DNA of 64,000 nucleotides from Mucilaginibacter sp. OK283 (GCF_900110415.1 NZ_FODR01000019.1:23688-87687); one strand, 5' to 3'. Counted from the first letter of the stretch, positions 42,102 to 50,641 are shown. Translations and numbers: made by a program. Notes: generated from the sequence alone by a model not told the origin.

Positions 42102-42857
42102 ATGACCAATAAAGTTTCTCTCGAAGTTTGCTCTAATTCGGTTACATCGGCTGTGGCTGCACAAGATGGTGGCGCTATCCGGGTTGAGCTTTGCGAAAAC
42201 CTGAAGGAAGGGGGCACAACCCCATCGCACGGGCAAATACTAATGGCCCGCAAGCTGTTGCATATTAAACTTTTTGTATTGATAAGGCCCCGCGCCGGCG
42301 ATTTTTTGTATACCGACCTGGAATACGATATTATGATGGCCGATATCCGTTATTGCATTGATGCCGGTTGCGACGGTGTAGTTATTGGCATACTACATGC
42401 TGATGGCACGGTAGATAAGGATAGGTGCATTAAAATGGTGCGCCTTGCCAAACAATGGGGATTGGGTGTCACCTTTCACCGCGCTTTTGACATGTGTAAA
42501 GACCACTATAAGGCACTGGAGGATATTATTGAAATAGGTTGCGACAGGATTCTTACCTCCGGCGGCAAAAGCACAGCGATGGAAGGTGCTACTGTTTTAA
42601 ACCACCTGGTAGAAAAGGCGGCCGGCCGCATCAGCATCATGCCCGGCGCCGGCGTAAACGAAGCCAACGTTGCCGACCTGGTTCGTTTTACCAATGTAAC
42701 CGAGGTGCATTCATCAGCACGCATACCTGTTCGCAGCAAAATGCAATACCATAATGACCATATCCTGCTGAGCGATGTCCCCGGTGATGAGGAGACTACT
42801 GATGTTACCAGTGTTGACAGGGTGAAGAAGTTGATCGAGTTGGCGAATGGGAATTAG
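42102..42857 (+). CDS. cutC: CutC-family copper homeostasis protein
   Basis: 251 residues, TIM barrel: VSLEVCSNSVTSAVAAQDGGAIRVELCENLKEGGTTPSHGQI, LIRPRAGDFLYTDLEYDIM, VTFHRAFDM, RILTSGGKSTAMEGA and IMPGAGVNEANV are all typical of CutC. The family was named for copper tolerance in E. coli; its direct role is debated. The frame is open to 42063, but those codons belong to the preceding repeat, and MTNKVSLEVC is the conserved start. Confidence 0.93.
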   Translation: MTNKVSLEVCSNSVTSAVAAQDGGAIRVELCENLKEGGTTPSHGQILMARKLLHIKLFVLIRPRAGDFLYTDLEYDIMMADIRYCIDAGCDGVVIGILHADGTVDKDRCIKMVRLAKQWGLGVTFHRAFDMCKDHYKALEDIIEIGCDRILTSGGKSTAMEGATVLNHLVEKAAGRISIMPGAGVNEANVADLVRFTNVTEVHSSARIPVRSKMQYHNDHILLSDVPGDEETTDVTSVDRVKKLIELANGN

Positions 42858-42922
42858 AATCAAGAGGCAAGACAACGAATGTTAACTCCTTTATCGGCAG
42901 CTAAAAGAGCCGGGGTACGTGC

Positions 42923-42954
42923 GATTCCCTCCCTCGGGAGGGTAGGGAGGGGTT
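42923..42954 (+). repeat. Left 32-bp inverted repeat of the DUF559 unit
   Basis: Begins GATTCCCTCCCTCGGGAGGG and ends AGGGAGGGGTT. It is the exact reverse complement of 43433-43464. Each copy also folds on itself (CCCTCCC against GGGAGGG). Confidence 0.95.
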
Positions 42955-42988
42955 TCGCAAAGTGTCCTTCCAAACTAACGTGATACTC

Positions 42989-43408
42989 ATGTCAAGAATC
43001 ATCCCCTATAATCCAAAACTAAAGGCCTTGGCCCGGAAGCTCAGAAAGGATATGACTTTTGGCGAAGTGCTACTGTGGAATGAATTAAAAGACAATAAGG
43101 TCATGGGCTTTGATTTTGACAGGCAACGTTGCATTGATAATTTCATAGTCGACTTTTATTGTAAAGATTTGATGCTTGCTATAGAAATTGACGGCATGTC
43201 GCACAATTATGAGGAAGCATTTATTAAAGACGAACTGCGGCAGCAAAAGCTGGAAAGCTTTGGGATTGTTTTTATTCGATTCTCTGAATCCGAAATGAAA
43301 AATGATATGCCTAATGTGATCAGAACTATTGAAAGCATGATTGATATTGTTAGGATCAATCCTAAAATCAGATTACCGAAGGAGTTCGATTTAGAATTGT
43401 TAAAATAA
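42989..43408 (+). CDS. DUF559 protein, Vsr/PD-(D/E)XK nuclease-like
   Basis: 139 residues from the ATG at 42989. KLKALARKLRKDMTFGEVLLWNEL, GFDFDRQRCIDNFIVDFYCKDLMLAIEIDG and the end GIVFIRFSESEM are the DUF559 pattern. The D...ExD arrangement (IVDFY, AIEID) is that of very-short-patch-repair and PD-(D/E)XK nucleases. The gene is bracketed by perfect 32-bp inverted repeats, 34 nt before the start and 24 nt after the stop, like a cargo gene of a small mobile unit. The substrate is unknown. The nine codons upstream to 42962 are an alternative start. Confidence 0.85.
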   Translation: MSRIIPYNPKLKALARKLRKDMTFGEVLLWNELKDNKVMGFDFDRQRCIDNFIVDFYCKDLMLAIEIDGMSHNYEEAFIKDELRQQKLESFGIVFIRFSESEMKNDMPNVIRTIESMIDIVRINPKIRLPKEFDLELLK

Positions 43409-43432
43409 CTATCGGGTACTTTAATGGCGTAG

Positions 43433-43464
43433 AACCCCTCCCTACCCTCCCGAGGGAGGGAATC
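43433..43464 (-). repeat. Right 32-bp inverted repeat of the DUF559 unit
   Basis: Starts AACCCCTCCCTACCCTCCCG and ends GAGGGAGGGAATC; a perfect inverted copy of 42923-42954. No target-site duplication is apparent outside the arms. Confidence 0.95.
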
Positions 43465-43502
43465 ACGCGTGACCCAGCTTTTGTGTCGCTTCTCCCTCTT
43501 CC

Positions 43503-46352
43503 CTAAAAAAACGTAACCGGCAATACCAGCTCTATCCTATTCCTGCCTGTTCCTCCAAAAAAGTCTTCATCCAGCAAGCGGCTGTACCTGATACCGAACG
43601 AGATGCTGTTTTGGTTAAAAAACCTGGTGTCAAAAAAAAGCGTTCCTCCTGCCGAGCGGAAGTTTTGTTTAAAACTGCTGCCATCGGTATAAAAATTATT
43701 GGCGGTGGCGTGGGTGTAATCAAAAAACAAAGCCCCACGCAGGCGCAGCAAGTAAACCAAATTGCCAAAACCGCCATCGGGATAGGCTATCGGGAAATGG
43801 TAAGTTAAGCCCAGTTTGTTCATATCCTCCAGGTTTTGGGCCGCGTAGCCTTTACTGAAAGGAAAATCGTTAGAAAAACTTATTACATCGTCCTTACCCT
43901 TTTGCTGGTGCGCCAGGCTAACTACAAAGCTATGATTGGTAACCAGGCCGGGGAAGTAAAATGAGCCTGTAGCCAACAATTGCGTGGCACTTGCACCAGC
44001 AACTGTAGCCTTATAATTTACGCTGATGCTTTGCGCAAAGGCCGGGTAAATATTTTTGCGGGCTCTTTGGGTTTGATTATTAAACGCTACGTAATTATTG
44101 AGGTAAGTATAGCTCCTATCGGCATACTGGGCGGCGTAGGGCTGCTGGAAACTGGTACGATTAAAATACAGATCGCTGCCGATGGTAAGGCCGGTAAAGT
44201 TTTTGCCTTGCGAAAAATTGAGCGGTACCTGCAAACCGCCATGCAGCTGGGTTTCGTTCCAGTACACATAATGTCCTTTGGAGAAGCCCCTCCTATCTAA
44301 AGTATAATCGGCACCGGCAGACAGGTAGGGGAACAACGCGCCATATATGGCATCAAAGCTAAACTCCTTATAACCTTCGTTGGTGTTGTAGTTGAAAGAA
44401 ACCTGCGACTGAAATGTATTCAACACGTTTTCGCCCACAATAGCCACCGAATAATTAGGATCGCTGATGTTTGGGATAAGGCTGTGAAAGTTGAACAAGC
44501 CATGCAATTTTGAATATTTGGTAACCGGCAAAGGTTTATCTGTAACGCGGGCCAGCATATTGGCCGAGCTGTCTTTTTCAAGTGCATGTATCCCCATTAG
44601 GGGCAAATTGCTGTTGGCATATAAATCGCCGGCATCAATCCATTTCAACTCTTTGCGGTTTGCTTCGGTTATTTGGTAACCGGTTGCGGTAAAACCAACC
44701 CAGGCCATTTTATGATCGGTAACAGCGGGCTGATAACTGCCTATGGTAGCATCATTAGCCATTGGCAATAACTCGTAAAGTTTATTAGCGCCAACCATTA
44801 AGGCAAACAACCTGTCCTGCCGCTCAACAACGGCCGAAAAGTATGCCGTATCGCCTTTTAGCGCTGTAAAACCTATCGGTTTAAATGTAAACGGCAGCAA
44901 ATATTGGGCATTGCCTGTGGCTATATCAATCAACGCCAAAGTCATTTTACCTTCGGTGTTCCGTACCGCCGAAAGCAGCCGGTCGCTTTTGTAAAATTTA
45001 GGATAAGTATAAAACAGCTTTTGCGGGTTAGGCACAACTTTCAGCAGCTTACCATCAGCATTCAATATATGCAATTCGCTTTTACCCGACGGACCAACCT
45101 GTACGGCTACAATATTATTACCATCGGCACTAAAGGCAGGGGCAAAATACTTTGCTTTTTGGGTTATGCGGTGCTCCTGCCCTGTGTTTACATCCAATAA
45201 CATCAATTCGCTGTAATCCCGATATCCCCAGCGGGCATCGGGGCGATAGGTAGCATAAACTACTTTACCGTTGCGGTAATCAAAATAATTATCGAGCGAG
45301 TAAGAGCGTGTACTTATTTTACGTTCCTTTTCTCTGGTTTTAACCACAAAGGCCGGCACATGATCGTAACTGCTCTTCATATATATGAGCGTACTGTCGT
45401 TTACAAAAGCGGGATACTCTCTATCGGCATCAAAGTGTTTGGGGGCTGCAGTTTTAACAGGCTGATTTTGCATATCTGCCGCAAACTGTCCTTTAAAATA
45501 ATCAAGCCCCTGGTTTGCAAATGCTTTAAAGCTGGTGCCCGTGTATTTTTTTACGGCTTTTTGAAAAGGATAAAAACCGGTATAAAAGCCGGCTGCATCG
45601 TGCGTAATATTTTTCCAGATGTCGTCGCCATATTTATCCCGGCCGTAGGCAACCAGCATATAGCCAAGCGGGTAATGATCGGGCGTATAATCGCGGTACG
45701 ATCCGTTGCGCAGCTTCATGTAGCTATAATTTTTACCCGCTGCCCACAAGGCACGGTAACCATTAAAAAAGTATGGCAGGCGCCCCCTGCCCTGCCGGCT
45801 TACATGGGTTTCGTTAAATACGGCGTCACCCTCAAAAAACCAGTTGGGTACCGATAGATCGTTACCCAGGGCTTGCCCGCCTTCGCCAAAAAGGATGTGC
45901 AGAAAACGGGATAAACCTACGTTGAAATTATTGTATTGCTGCACGTGCCTAAACTCGTGTATGGCCAGTTGCTGCTGCCAGGGCAGGCTACCTATATCAA
46001 AGCTATTTTGCTCGGGTGTTAAAAAAAACTCGCTCCTGAAGGGCGCCAAACCTACATACGCGTTTGAAATGGTTGTCTGGTTTTGCAAAACAATGCTAAC
46101 CTGCCGTTGCTTATTACCTATAGTAGGCTTTATCAACCCGCTCATTTGCTGCACAATATTGGCCACATTAACTGCCGCCGTATCCATCCCATAAGGGAAA
46201 ATAACTTTAGCTGCCGGTGTATTTACCTGCTTCCACTTGATAGACGGAGGATTGCCCCCAAACTCCTGGGCAGCCGCCGTAGTTGCTATGGTAAACAGCA
46301 AAGGTGCCAGCAATTTGGTCAATATTTTATAAGCAGACGGGCGTTTGTTCAT
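43503..46352 (-). CDS. Outer-membrane protein: gluzincin-like domain, beta-propeller, C-terminal barrel
   Basis: 949 residues with a signal peptide (ending TTAAAQ, about 29). Residues 90-180 carry HEFRH (132-136) and, 38 residues on, Glu174 in NWFFEGDAVFNE, matching HExxH...E zinc peptidases. A TolB-like propeller follows (about 310-600; LIYMKSSYDHVPAFVV, FSADGNNIVAVQVG), then a strand-rich C-terminus from about 640 ending RNRIELVLPVTFF, as in an outer-membrane barrel. I know of no assigned function. It reads like a protease displayed at the outer membrane. Confidence 0.72.
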   Translation of the reverse strand: MNKRPSAYKILTKLLAPLLFTIATTAAAQEFGGNPPSIKWKQVNTPAAKVIFPYGMDTAAVNVANIVQQMSGLIKPTIGNKQRQVSIVLQNQTTISNAYVGLAPFRSEFFLTPEQNSFDIGSLPWQQQLAIHEFRHVQQYNNFNVGLSRFLHILFGEGGQALGNDLSVPNWFFEGDAVFNETHVSRQGRGRLPYFFNGYRALWAAGKNYSYMKLRNGSYRDYTPDHYPLGYMLVAYGRDKYGDDIWKNITHDAAGFYTGFYPFQKAVKKYTGTSFKAFANQGLDYFKGQFAADMQNQPVKTAAPKHFDADREYPAFVNDSTLIYMKSSYDHVPAFVVKTREKERKISTRSYSLDNYFDYRNGKVVYATYRPDARWGYRDYSELMLLDVNTGQEHRITQKAKYFAPAFSADGNNIVAVQVGPSGKSELHILNADGKLLKVVPNPQKLFYTYPKFYKSDRLLSAVRNTEGKMTLALIDIATGNAQYLLPFTFKPIGFTALKGDTAYFSAVVERQDRLFALMVGANKLYELLPMANDATIGSYQPAVTDHKMAWVGFTATGYQITEANRKELKWIDAGDLYANSNLPLMGIHALEKDSSANMLARVTDKPLPVTKYSKLHGLFNFHSLIPNISDPNYSVAIVGENVLNTFQSQVSFNYNTNEGYKEFSFDAIYGALFPYLSAGADYTLDRRGFSKGHYVYWNETQLHGGLQVPLNFSQGKNFTGLTIGSDLYFNRTSFQQPYAAQYADRSYTYLNNYVAFNNQTQRARKNIYPAFAQSISVNYKATVAGASATQLLATGSFYFPGLVTNHSFVVSLAHQQKGKDDVISFSNDFPFSKGYAAQNLEDMNKLGLTYHFPIAYPDGGFGNLVYLLRLRGALFFDYTHATANNFYTDGSSFKQNFRSAGGTLFFDTRFFNQNSISFGIRYSRLLDEDFFGGTGRNRIELVLPVTFF

Positions 46353-46499
46353 TAAGGGTTGAAAGTAGGTAGATTTTGTAATTTAAGCAATGATGTTGGC
46401 CCCACTTTACTTTTTTTAACAAAATCAAAATAATTTAAAATGTTTTCAATCATCAATCGTCTGTACCTTTAAAGGAATAATAAATTGATAACAGCCGTA

Positions 46500-47057
46500 A
46501 TGCCCGAAGACAAAAACAGTCATATTATACATACCATTAAAGCGTATGGTAAAAGCCTGTTGAGTTTTATTAGGCGGCGGGTAAACAACGATGCCGATGC
46601 CGAAGACATTCTGCAGGATGTATGGTACCAGTTTAGTTCGGTTATCAACTCGGAGCCCATTGAGCAAACAAGCGCGTGGCTGTACCGTGTAGCCCGCAAC
46701 AAAATAACGGACAAGCATAAAAAAAAGACGGAGACCCTGCTGGATGATATGCTTGCTACTGATGACGATGAAGAGGATACCGATAATTTTAAATCGATCC
46801 TGTTTGCCGAAACCAGTACACCCGAAACCGAATACCTGCGCAACCTGTTTTGGGACGAATTATTTTTGGCACTGGACGAATTGCCTGAGGAACAGAAACA
46901 GGTTTTTATTTGGCATGAGCTTGACGATGTACCGTTTGAGGAGATAGCTATCCGCACCGGCCAAAATATAAACACGCTGGTATCGCGCAAGCGGTACGCA
47001 GTACTGCATCTGCGCAAAAGGCTTAAACAGTTATACCTTGAAATAACAGAATATTAA
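46500..47057 (+). CDS. ECF-family RNA polymerase sigma factor (second)
   Basis: 185 residues from the ATG at 46500. Region 2 (LLSFIRRRVNNDADAEDILQDVWYQFSSVI, AWLYRVARNKITDKHKKK) and region 4 (LFLALDELPEEQKQVFIWHELDDVPFEEIAIRTGQNINTLVSRKRYAVLHLRKRL) are both clear, linked by a long acidic spacer (DDDEEDTDN). A TTG at 46485 would add five residues. It lies 25 nt upstream of a His-rich membrane protein gene, the likely partner or target. Confidence 0.92.
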   Translation: MPEDKNSHIIHTIKAYGKSLLSFIRRRVNNDADAEDILQDVWYQFSSVINSEPIEQTSAWLYRVARNKITDKHKKKTETLLDDMLATDDDEEDTDNFKSILFAETSTPETEYLRNLFWDELFLALDELPEEQKQVFIWHELDDVPFEEIAIRTGQNINTLVSRKRYAVLHLRKRLKQLYLEITEY

Positions 47058-47082
47058 AAAGAATTTAAAACATTAAAAGATA

Positions 47083-47484
47083 ATGAAAAGATCATTTTAT
47101 AAAGCGCGGTTTATACTGTTCCCTATAGGAGCGGCCGCCATCCTGGCGCTCATCAGTTTTGTGGTGATGCAGTTATGGAACAACCTGCTGCCCGCAATAT
47201 TGCACGTAGGCGCAATAACGTTTTGGCAGGCCATGGGCATATTTGTACTATGCAAAATACTGTTTGGTTTTGGTAAAGGCAGTAAACCGGGCTGGGCCCG
47301 CGGAGGCTCGCCGTGGATGCGCAAACGTATGGAAGAACGTTTTAAAAACATGAGCCCCGAAGAAAAGGAAAAATTTAAAGCCAAAATAAAAGACCGCATG
47401 TGCAACTGGGATCATCACGGCCACGGTGGATTTGGCCGCCGCCCATGGGACGATTTTGCATCGACAGAAGAAAAAGGAGAATAG
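47083..47484 (+). CDS. Membrane protein with basic/His-rich C-terminus, sigma-linked
   Basis: 133 residues: two membrane helices (about 9-30 and 42-62), then a charged helix (WMRKRMEERFKNMSPEEKEKFKAKIKDRM) and a tail with CNWDHHGHGGFGRRP. The tail could bind a metal ion. It is co-transcribed with the ECF sigma factor just upstream; proteins in this position are often anti-sigma factors or sensors, but I see no known anti-sigma domain. No family name can be given. Confidence 0.7.
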   Translation: MKRSFYKARFILFPIGAAAILALISFVVMQLWNNLLPAILHVGAITFWQAMGIFVLCKILFGFGKGSKPGWARGGSPWMRKRMEERFKNMSPEEKEKFKAKIKDRMCNWDHHGHGGFGRRPWDDFASTEEKGE

Positions 47485-47614
47485 GGAATGGTGAGGGGTG
47501 AGTAGTGAATGGGGAGTAGGTATACCTACGTTGCTATAATCCGTTCACTATTCAACTCACCACTCACTAACTCACCGCTTTTCACCACTGACCATTCACC
47601 ATTCACCACTCACC
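47484..47614. repeat. GTGAGTGGTGA-word palindrome, second locus
   Basis: GGGAATGGTGAGGGGTGAGT (47484-47503) and further words are complemented by CACTCACTAACTCACCGC and ACCATTCACCATTCACCACT (47559-47611). It fills the gap to the next gene, so the two genes are probably separate transcripts. Confidence 0.75.
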
Positions 47615-47617
47615 AAA

Positions 47618-47833
47618 ATGAATATCCTGGTATTTTCAACAAGCGTTAAACAAAAAAGGCAGGTAAACAAAGTAACCACTTTGCTTACCAAAATTCCGGC
47701 TATCGCCCAATGGAATTTCGACCTAGAAGACTGCGACAATATACTCCGCATCGAGGCCGAAAACCTTTCGCCCCGCTACATCGAAAGGCTATTGATAGGC
47801 GCCGGGATACATTGCCGGGAGCTGGAATACTGA
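47618..47833 (+). CDS. Small ferredoxin-fold protein, HMA-like without the metal motif
   Basis: 71 residues. The beta-alpha-beta-beta-alpha-beta order (MNILVFSTSV, KQVNKVTTLLTKIP, AQWNFDLED, ILRIEAE, YIERLLIGAGI, HCRELEY) resembles heavy-metal-associated domains, but the CxxC metal motif is missing. The only cysteines are Cys40 and Cys67. It probably binds something other than a soft metal ion, or a protein partner. Placed after a sigma factor and a His-rich membrane protein, though separated by a repeat. Confidence 0.6.
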   Translation: MNILVFSTSVKQKRQVNKVTTLLTKIPAIAQWNFDLEDCDNILRIEAENLSPRYIERLLIGAGIHCRELEY

Positions 47834-47835
47834 TT

Positions 47836-47985
47836 AGGTTGTACGTGTGACGTTTTACGTTGTACGTAAATCATATACAGCGAATGTAAAACGTACAACC
47901 TACCCTGGCTTACTTTTTCCGACTTTTACGCTGAACGTAATTCTTATACGCCCCAACAAACCGTAAAACGTATCACGTACAACCT
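47836..47985. repeat. GTACGTTTTACG-word palindrome
   Basis: AGGTTGTACGTGTGACGTTT (47836-47855) is complemented by AAACGTATCACGTACAACCT (47966-47985) with two mismatches. A further inner copy lies near 47887-47901, and the word recurs at 48374-48412 beyond the next gene. Confidence 0.75.
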
Positions 47986-47997
47986 AAAAGAAAAGGA

Positions 47998-48342
47998 TTA
48001 TTTAGTCAGATATCTTCTGAGCACTTCGCCATCCTGCGGCTTTATTACAACAGCAGTATCACACCAGTTAAAAAGAACGGTTTCGTTTTCTTTGTTGATA
48101 GCAACGTCGGTGTACGGACGCCAATCGCCGTTGTAATATAACTCTACATTTTTTATCTGCCACAAATAATCGCCTGTTATGCTAAATGCAAAAACGTTTC
48201 TGTTATCGTTCTTTCCGTTTGGTGTATCTAATACTATTATCAACAAACCTTCAACCTCTAATACCTTAAGAATAGGATCTTCGAAATCAACATTTGTTTT
48301 ATTTGCAAAAGTTAAAGTGTTGCCGCTTATACTATAACTCAT
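47998..48342 (-). CDS. Hypothetical protein (114 aa)
   Basis: Soluble 114-residue protein made mostly of predicted beta strands (YSISGNTLTFANKT, ILKVLEVEGLLIIVLD, NVFAFSITGDYLWQIKNV, VLFNWCDTAVVIKP). No signal peptide or known motif. The small acidic, solitary character is also seen in immunity proteins of polymorphic toxin systems, but no toxin gene is near. It is flanked on both sides by the same GTACGTTTTACG repeat word. Confidence 0.55.
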   Translation of the reverse strand: MSYSISGNTLTFANKTNVDFEDPILKVLEVEGLLIIVLDTPNGKNDNRNVFAFSITGDYLWQIKNVELYYNGDWRPYTDVAINKENETVLFNWCDTAVVIKPQDGEVLRRYLTK

Positions 48343-48408
48343 TTAATAATTATGAAAGTCTATTCTAATTCAAACGTACAACATACCACGTAAAACGTAA
48401 AACCTACA

Positions 48409-48906
48409 CTACTTCTTTGGCGCCGGGCTGTTAATTTCGATCCAATAACCATCCGGATCCTGGAAATATAGTTGCAGCACACCGTCGGCCCTTAAGGTTG
48501 GCTCTTTGCTATCGCCTTTCCAGTTGCTGTATTTAATATTGTGGCTTTCTAAAACTTTGGCAAACTCTTGAACAGAGCCAACCGAAAAACACAAATGTTC
48601 GGCTATTGGGTGTACACCAGCGCAATCGCCCTGGATGGCATGTAATTTTACCCCGTTGCCCAGGCTGTACCATTGGTGTACCGTATCTTTAAATGGATTG
48701 CCTACCTTGCGCAGATGCATTACATCGGTGTAAAACGCGGTGCTTTTTTTAAGATTTTTTACGCAAATGGCAACATGATCAACCACCGGCACAGCATCGG
48801 TGCCCGATTGGGCGAAGCAAAAGCCCGGCAACATAAGGGCAGCAATTAACCATATTAATTTAAAGCTACCCGGTTTGCGGGTATTAGGATTAAGTAAAAG
48901 GCTCAT
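48409..48906 (-). CDS. VOC-family (glyoxalase-like) exported protein
   Basis: 165 residues: a signal peptide (FKLIWLIAALMLPGFCFAQ), then one vicinal-oxygen-chelate domain of two beta-alpha-beta-beta-beta units: VPVVDHVAICVKNLKKSTAFYTDVM, HLCFSVGSVQEFAKVLESHNI, LYFQDPDGYWIEINSP. Candidate metal ligands are the His of VDHVAI, the His of AEHLCF and the Glu of WIEIN. Export is unusual for this family. Substrate unknown; glyoxalase I, dioxygenase and resistance functions are all possible. Confidence 0.85.
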   Translation of the reverse strand: MSLLLNPNTRKPGSFKLIWLIAALMLPGFCFAQSGTDAVPVVDHVAICVKNLKKSTAFYTDVMHLRKVGNPFKDTVHQWYSLGNGVKLHAIQGDCAGVHPIAEHLCFSVGSVQEFAKVLESHNIKYSNWKGDSKEPTLRADGVLQLYFQDPDGYWIEINSPAPKK

Positions 48907-48975
48907 TTTAAGTTTTTTGGTTTAAAAACCTAAAGATATGTGTTTATATAACACTAAGGCCAAATCACAGAAATA

Positions 48976-49230
48976 TTACTTAACCAGATATTGGTGATCA
49001 AACTCGGTTTCGGGGACAACATTAACCGTATTGTTCCTGTTCCAGTCATCAATATCTATTAAACCCATACGGGTTTGGTAATGGCCGTCATCGTTGGGGC
49101 ATTTAACCACGTAAAGGCCTTCTGGCGCCAGTTCAATAACCGGGCGCGCACCACATGTTTTACAAAACCTGCAGTTTATCGTTTTTGGTATATTAACGTA
49201 ACTCCTCATATTATCTTTGTTTACGTTCAA
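48976..49230 (-). CDS. Small Lar-like zinc-ribbon protein, second copy
   Basis: 84 residues with CRFCKTCGARPVIELAPEGLY, VKCPNDDGHYQTRMGLIDIDDWNRNN. Two Cys pairs and the DWNRNN end match the 27955-28176 protein. One cysteine of the second pair is replaced by His/Gly residues (CPNDDGH), so zinc binding, if any, would use CxxC plus Cys/His. Function unknown. Confidence 0.65.
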   Translation of the reverse strand: MNVNKDNMRSYVNIPKTINCRFCKTCGARPVIELAPEGLYVVKCPNDDGHYQTRMGLIDIDDWNRNNTVNVVPETEFDHQYLVK

Positions 49231-49374
49231 TAACCTGCTACGGTTGCTTATTTGTTAATATAATGCAATAAAAAATATTTTACCATAATATGCCATTCAA
49301 TATGCACCTGGCAAGCCTATTGCCCACAAAAGTTCGCCAGGCTGGTATTAATTTCTTTTATTATATTTATTGCC

Positions 49375-49974
49375 ATGCAGCCTGATATTGAACAGTTAAA
49401 AACCACTTACAAAAACCTAAGCGACGATAAGCTTACCCGCCTTGCCATAACCGAAGCCGCAAGCCTAAGACCCGAGGCGTTAGATTTACTAAAAGCCGAG
49501 ATAAAAAGCCGCGGGCTGGATGAAGGTATTATGAACGGCGTAAATGTGCAACTTACCACTCCGGACAGTTTAGCCATTGATAGCTATATCTCGCTTATCC
49601 GCAACCAGCCATGCCCGGTTTGCAGTAGTACGGCCCAACCACTTAACGCAATAGTAATTGGCAGTGTTAAAAGCTTTATTATATTAACTCATTACAAGAA
49701 AAAGCTTATGATTGCCTGCCCTTCATGCCTGCAACAAGCCAACCAACGTGCTACCGCGTCAACAGCCTTAATGGGTTGGTGGGGATTACCCTGGGGAATT
49801 ATACGCACATCGCAGGCATTGTTCCGTAACATGAAAGCCAACAAAGTGATCAGAACCGATGAGCCCTCGGATAAGTTAATCTCCTTCGTAAAAACAAATG
49901 TTGGTGTAATAGAAAGTGTACGTAAAAACAACCATTCGTTACAAGTTATGTTAGACAGCGTTAATAAGCGATAA
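49375..49974 (+). CDS. Hypothetical zinc-ribbon-like protein (199 aa)
   Basis: The N-terminal half (PDIEQLKTTYKNLSDDKLTRLAITEAASLRPEALDLLKAEIKSRGL) is a helical segment seen in many Bacteroidota proteins of unknown role. Then come CPVCSS and, after a hydrophobic turn, ACPSCLQQ, a probable four-cysteine zinc site, and a weakly hydrophobic stretch (LMGWWGLPWGIIRTSQALF). It is followed 10 nt later by the Pr6Pr gene, so the two are likely co-transcribed. Confidence 0.65.
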   Translation: MQPDIEQLKTTYKNLSDDKLTRLAITEAASLRPEALDLLKAEIKSRGLDEGIMNGVNVQLTTPDSLAIDSYISLIRNQPCPVCSSTAQPLNAIVIGSVKSFIILTHYKKKLMIACPSCLQQANQRATASTALMGWWGLPWGIIRTSQALFRNMKANKVIRTDEPSDKLISFVKTNVGVIESVRKNNHSLQVMLDSVNKR

Positions 49975-49984
49975 AACCCGACCC

Positions 49985-50641
49985 ATGATTGTGCAAAAAC
50001 TAAATAAACTGGCATTCATTTACGCCATAATATTAGCGTTGATAGTTTGGTTTTCTGTCATTTTGCAATTTATTATTTCTACAGCTGCCTATATGCAACA
50101 AGGCCGTACATTTGGTGGCGCCTTAGTGCAAATCATCAGTTTTTTTACAATACTAAGTAATATACTGGTTGGGCTTTGCCTGGTTGCTGTTGTTTTAAAC
50201 AAAGCTTCGGCGTTTAAAAAATTCTTTAACAACAACAGTGTAGTCACTGCTGTAGCGCTTTACATCACCATAGTGGGCCTTATTTTTAACACGGTATTAC
50301 GCAGCATTGTAAATTTAGATGGCTTGTTTGCGCTAACCAACGAATTAACCCATGTATTTAACCCGGTAGCTTTTGTTATCTTCTGGCTGTTTTTTACCGC
50401 TAAAACAAAATTATCGTGGCAGCAGGCGGCCAGTTGGTTGTGGTACCCGTTATTATACCTTATTTATATACTTATCCGCGGTGCTGTTTTCCATTTTTAC
50501 CCCTACCCGTTTGTTGATGCCGATAAACTGGGCTATCAGCAAGTAGCTGTCAATTCTTTTTTGGTGATGATGGCTTTTTTATTGTTTGGGTGCTTATTTC
50601 TGGTGCTAAACAACAAACTGGCAACAAGGACATATCAATAA
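49985..50641 (+). CDS. Pr6Pr family membrane protein
   Basis: 218 residues with six membrane helices. FFTILSNILVGLCLVAVVL, IVGLIFNTVLRSIVNLDGLFALTNELTHVFNPVAFVIFWLFF and LWYPLLYLIYILIRGAVFHFYPYPFVDADKLGYQQV are the Pr6Pr pattern, related to FAR-17a/AIG1 proteins. These have conserved Thr/His residues that in eukaryotic relatives hydrolyse lipid esters; the bacterial role is unknown. The strong terminator at 50731-50769 ends the transcript. Confidence 0.85.
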   Translation: MIVQKLNKLAFIYAIILALIVWFSVILQFIISTAAYMQQGRTFGGALVQIISFFTILSNILVGLCLVAVVLNKASAFKKFFNNNSVVTAVALYITIVGLIFNTVLRSIVNLDGLFALTNELTHVFNPVAFVIFWLFFTAKTKLSWQQAASWLWYPLLYLIYILIRGAVFHFYPYPFVDADKLGYQQVAVNSFLVMMAFLLFGCLFLVLNNKLATRTYQ

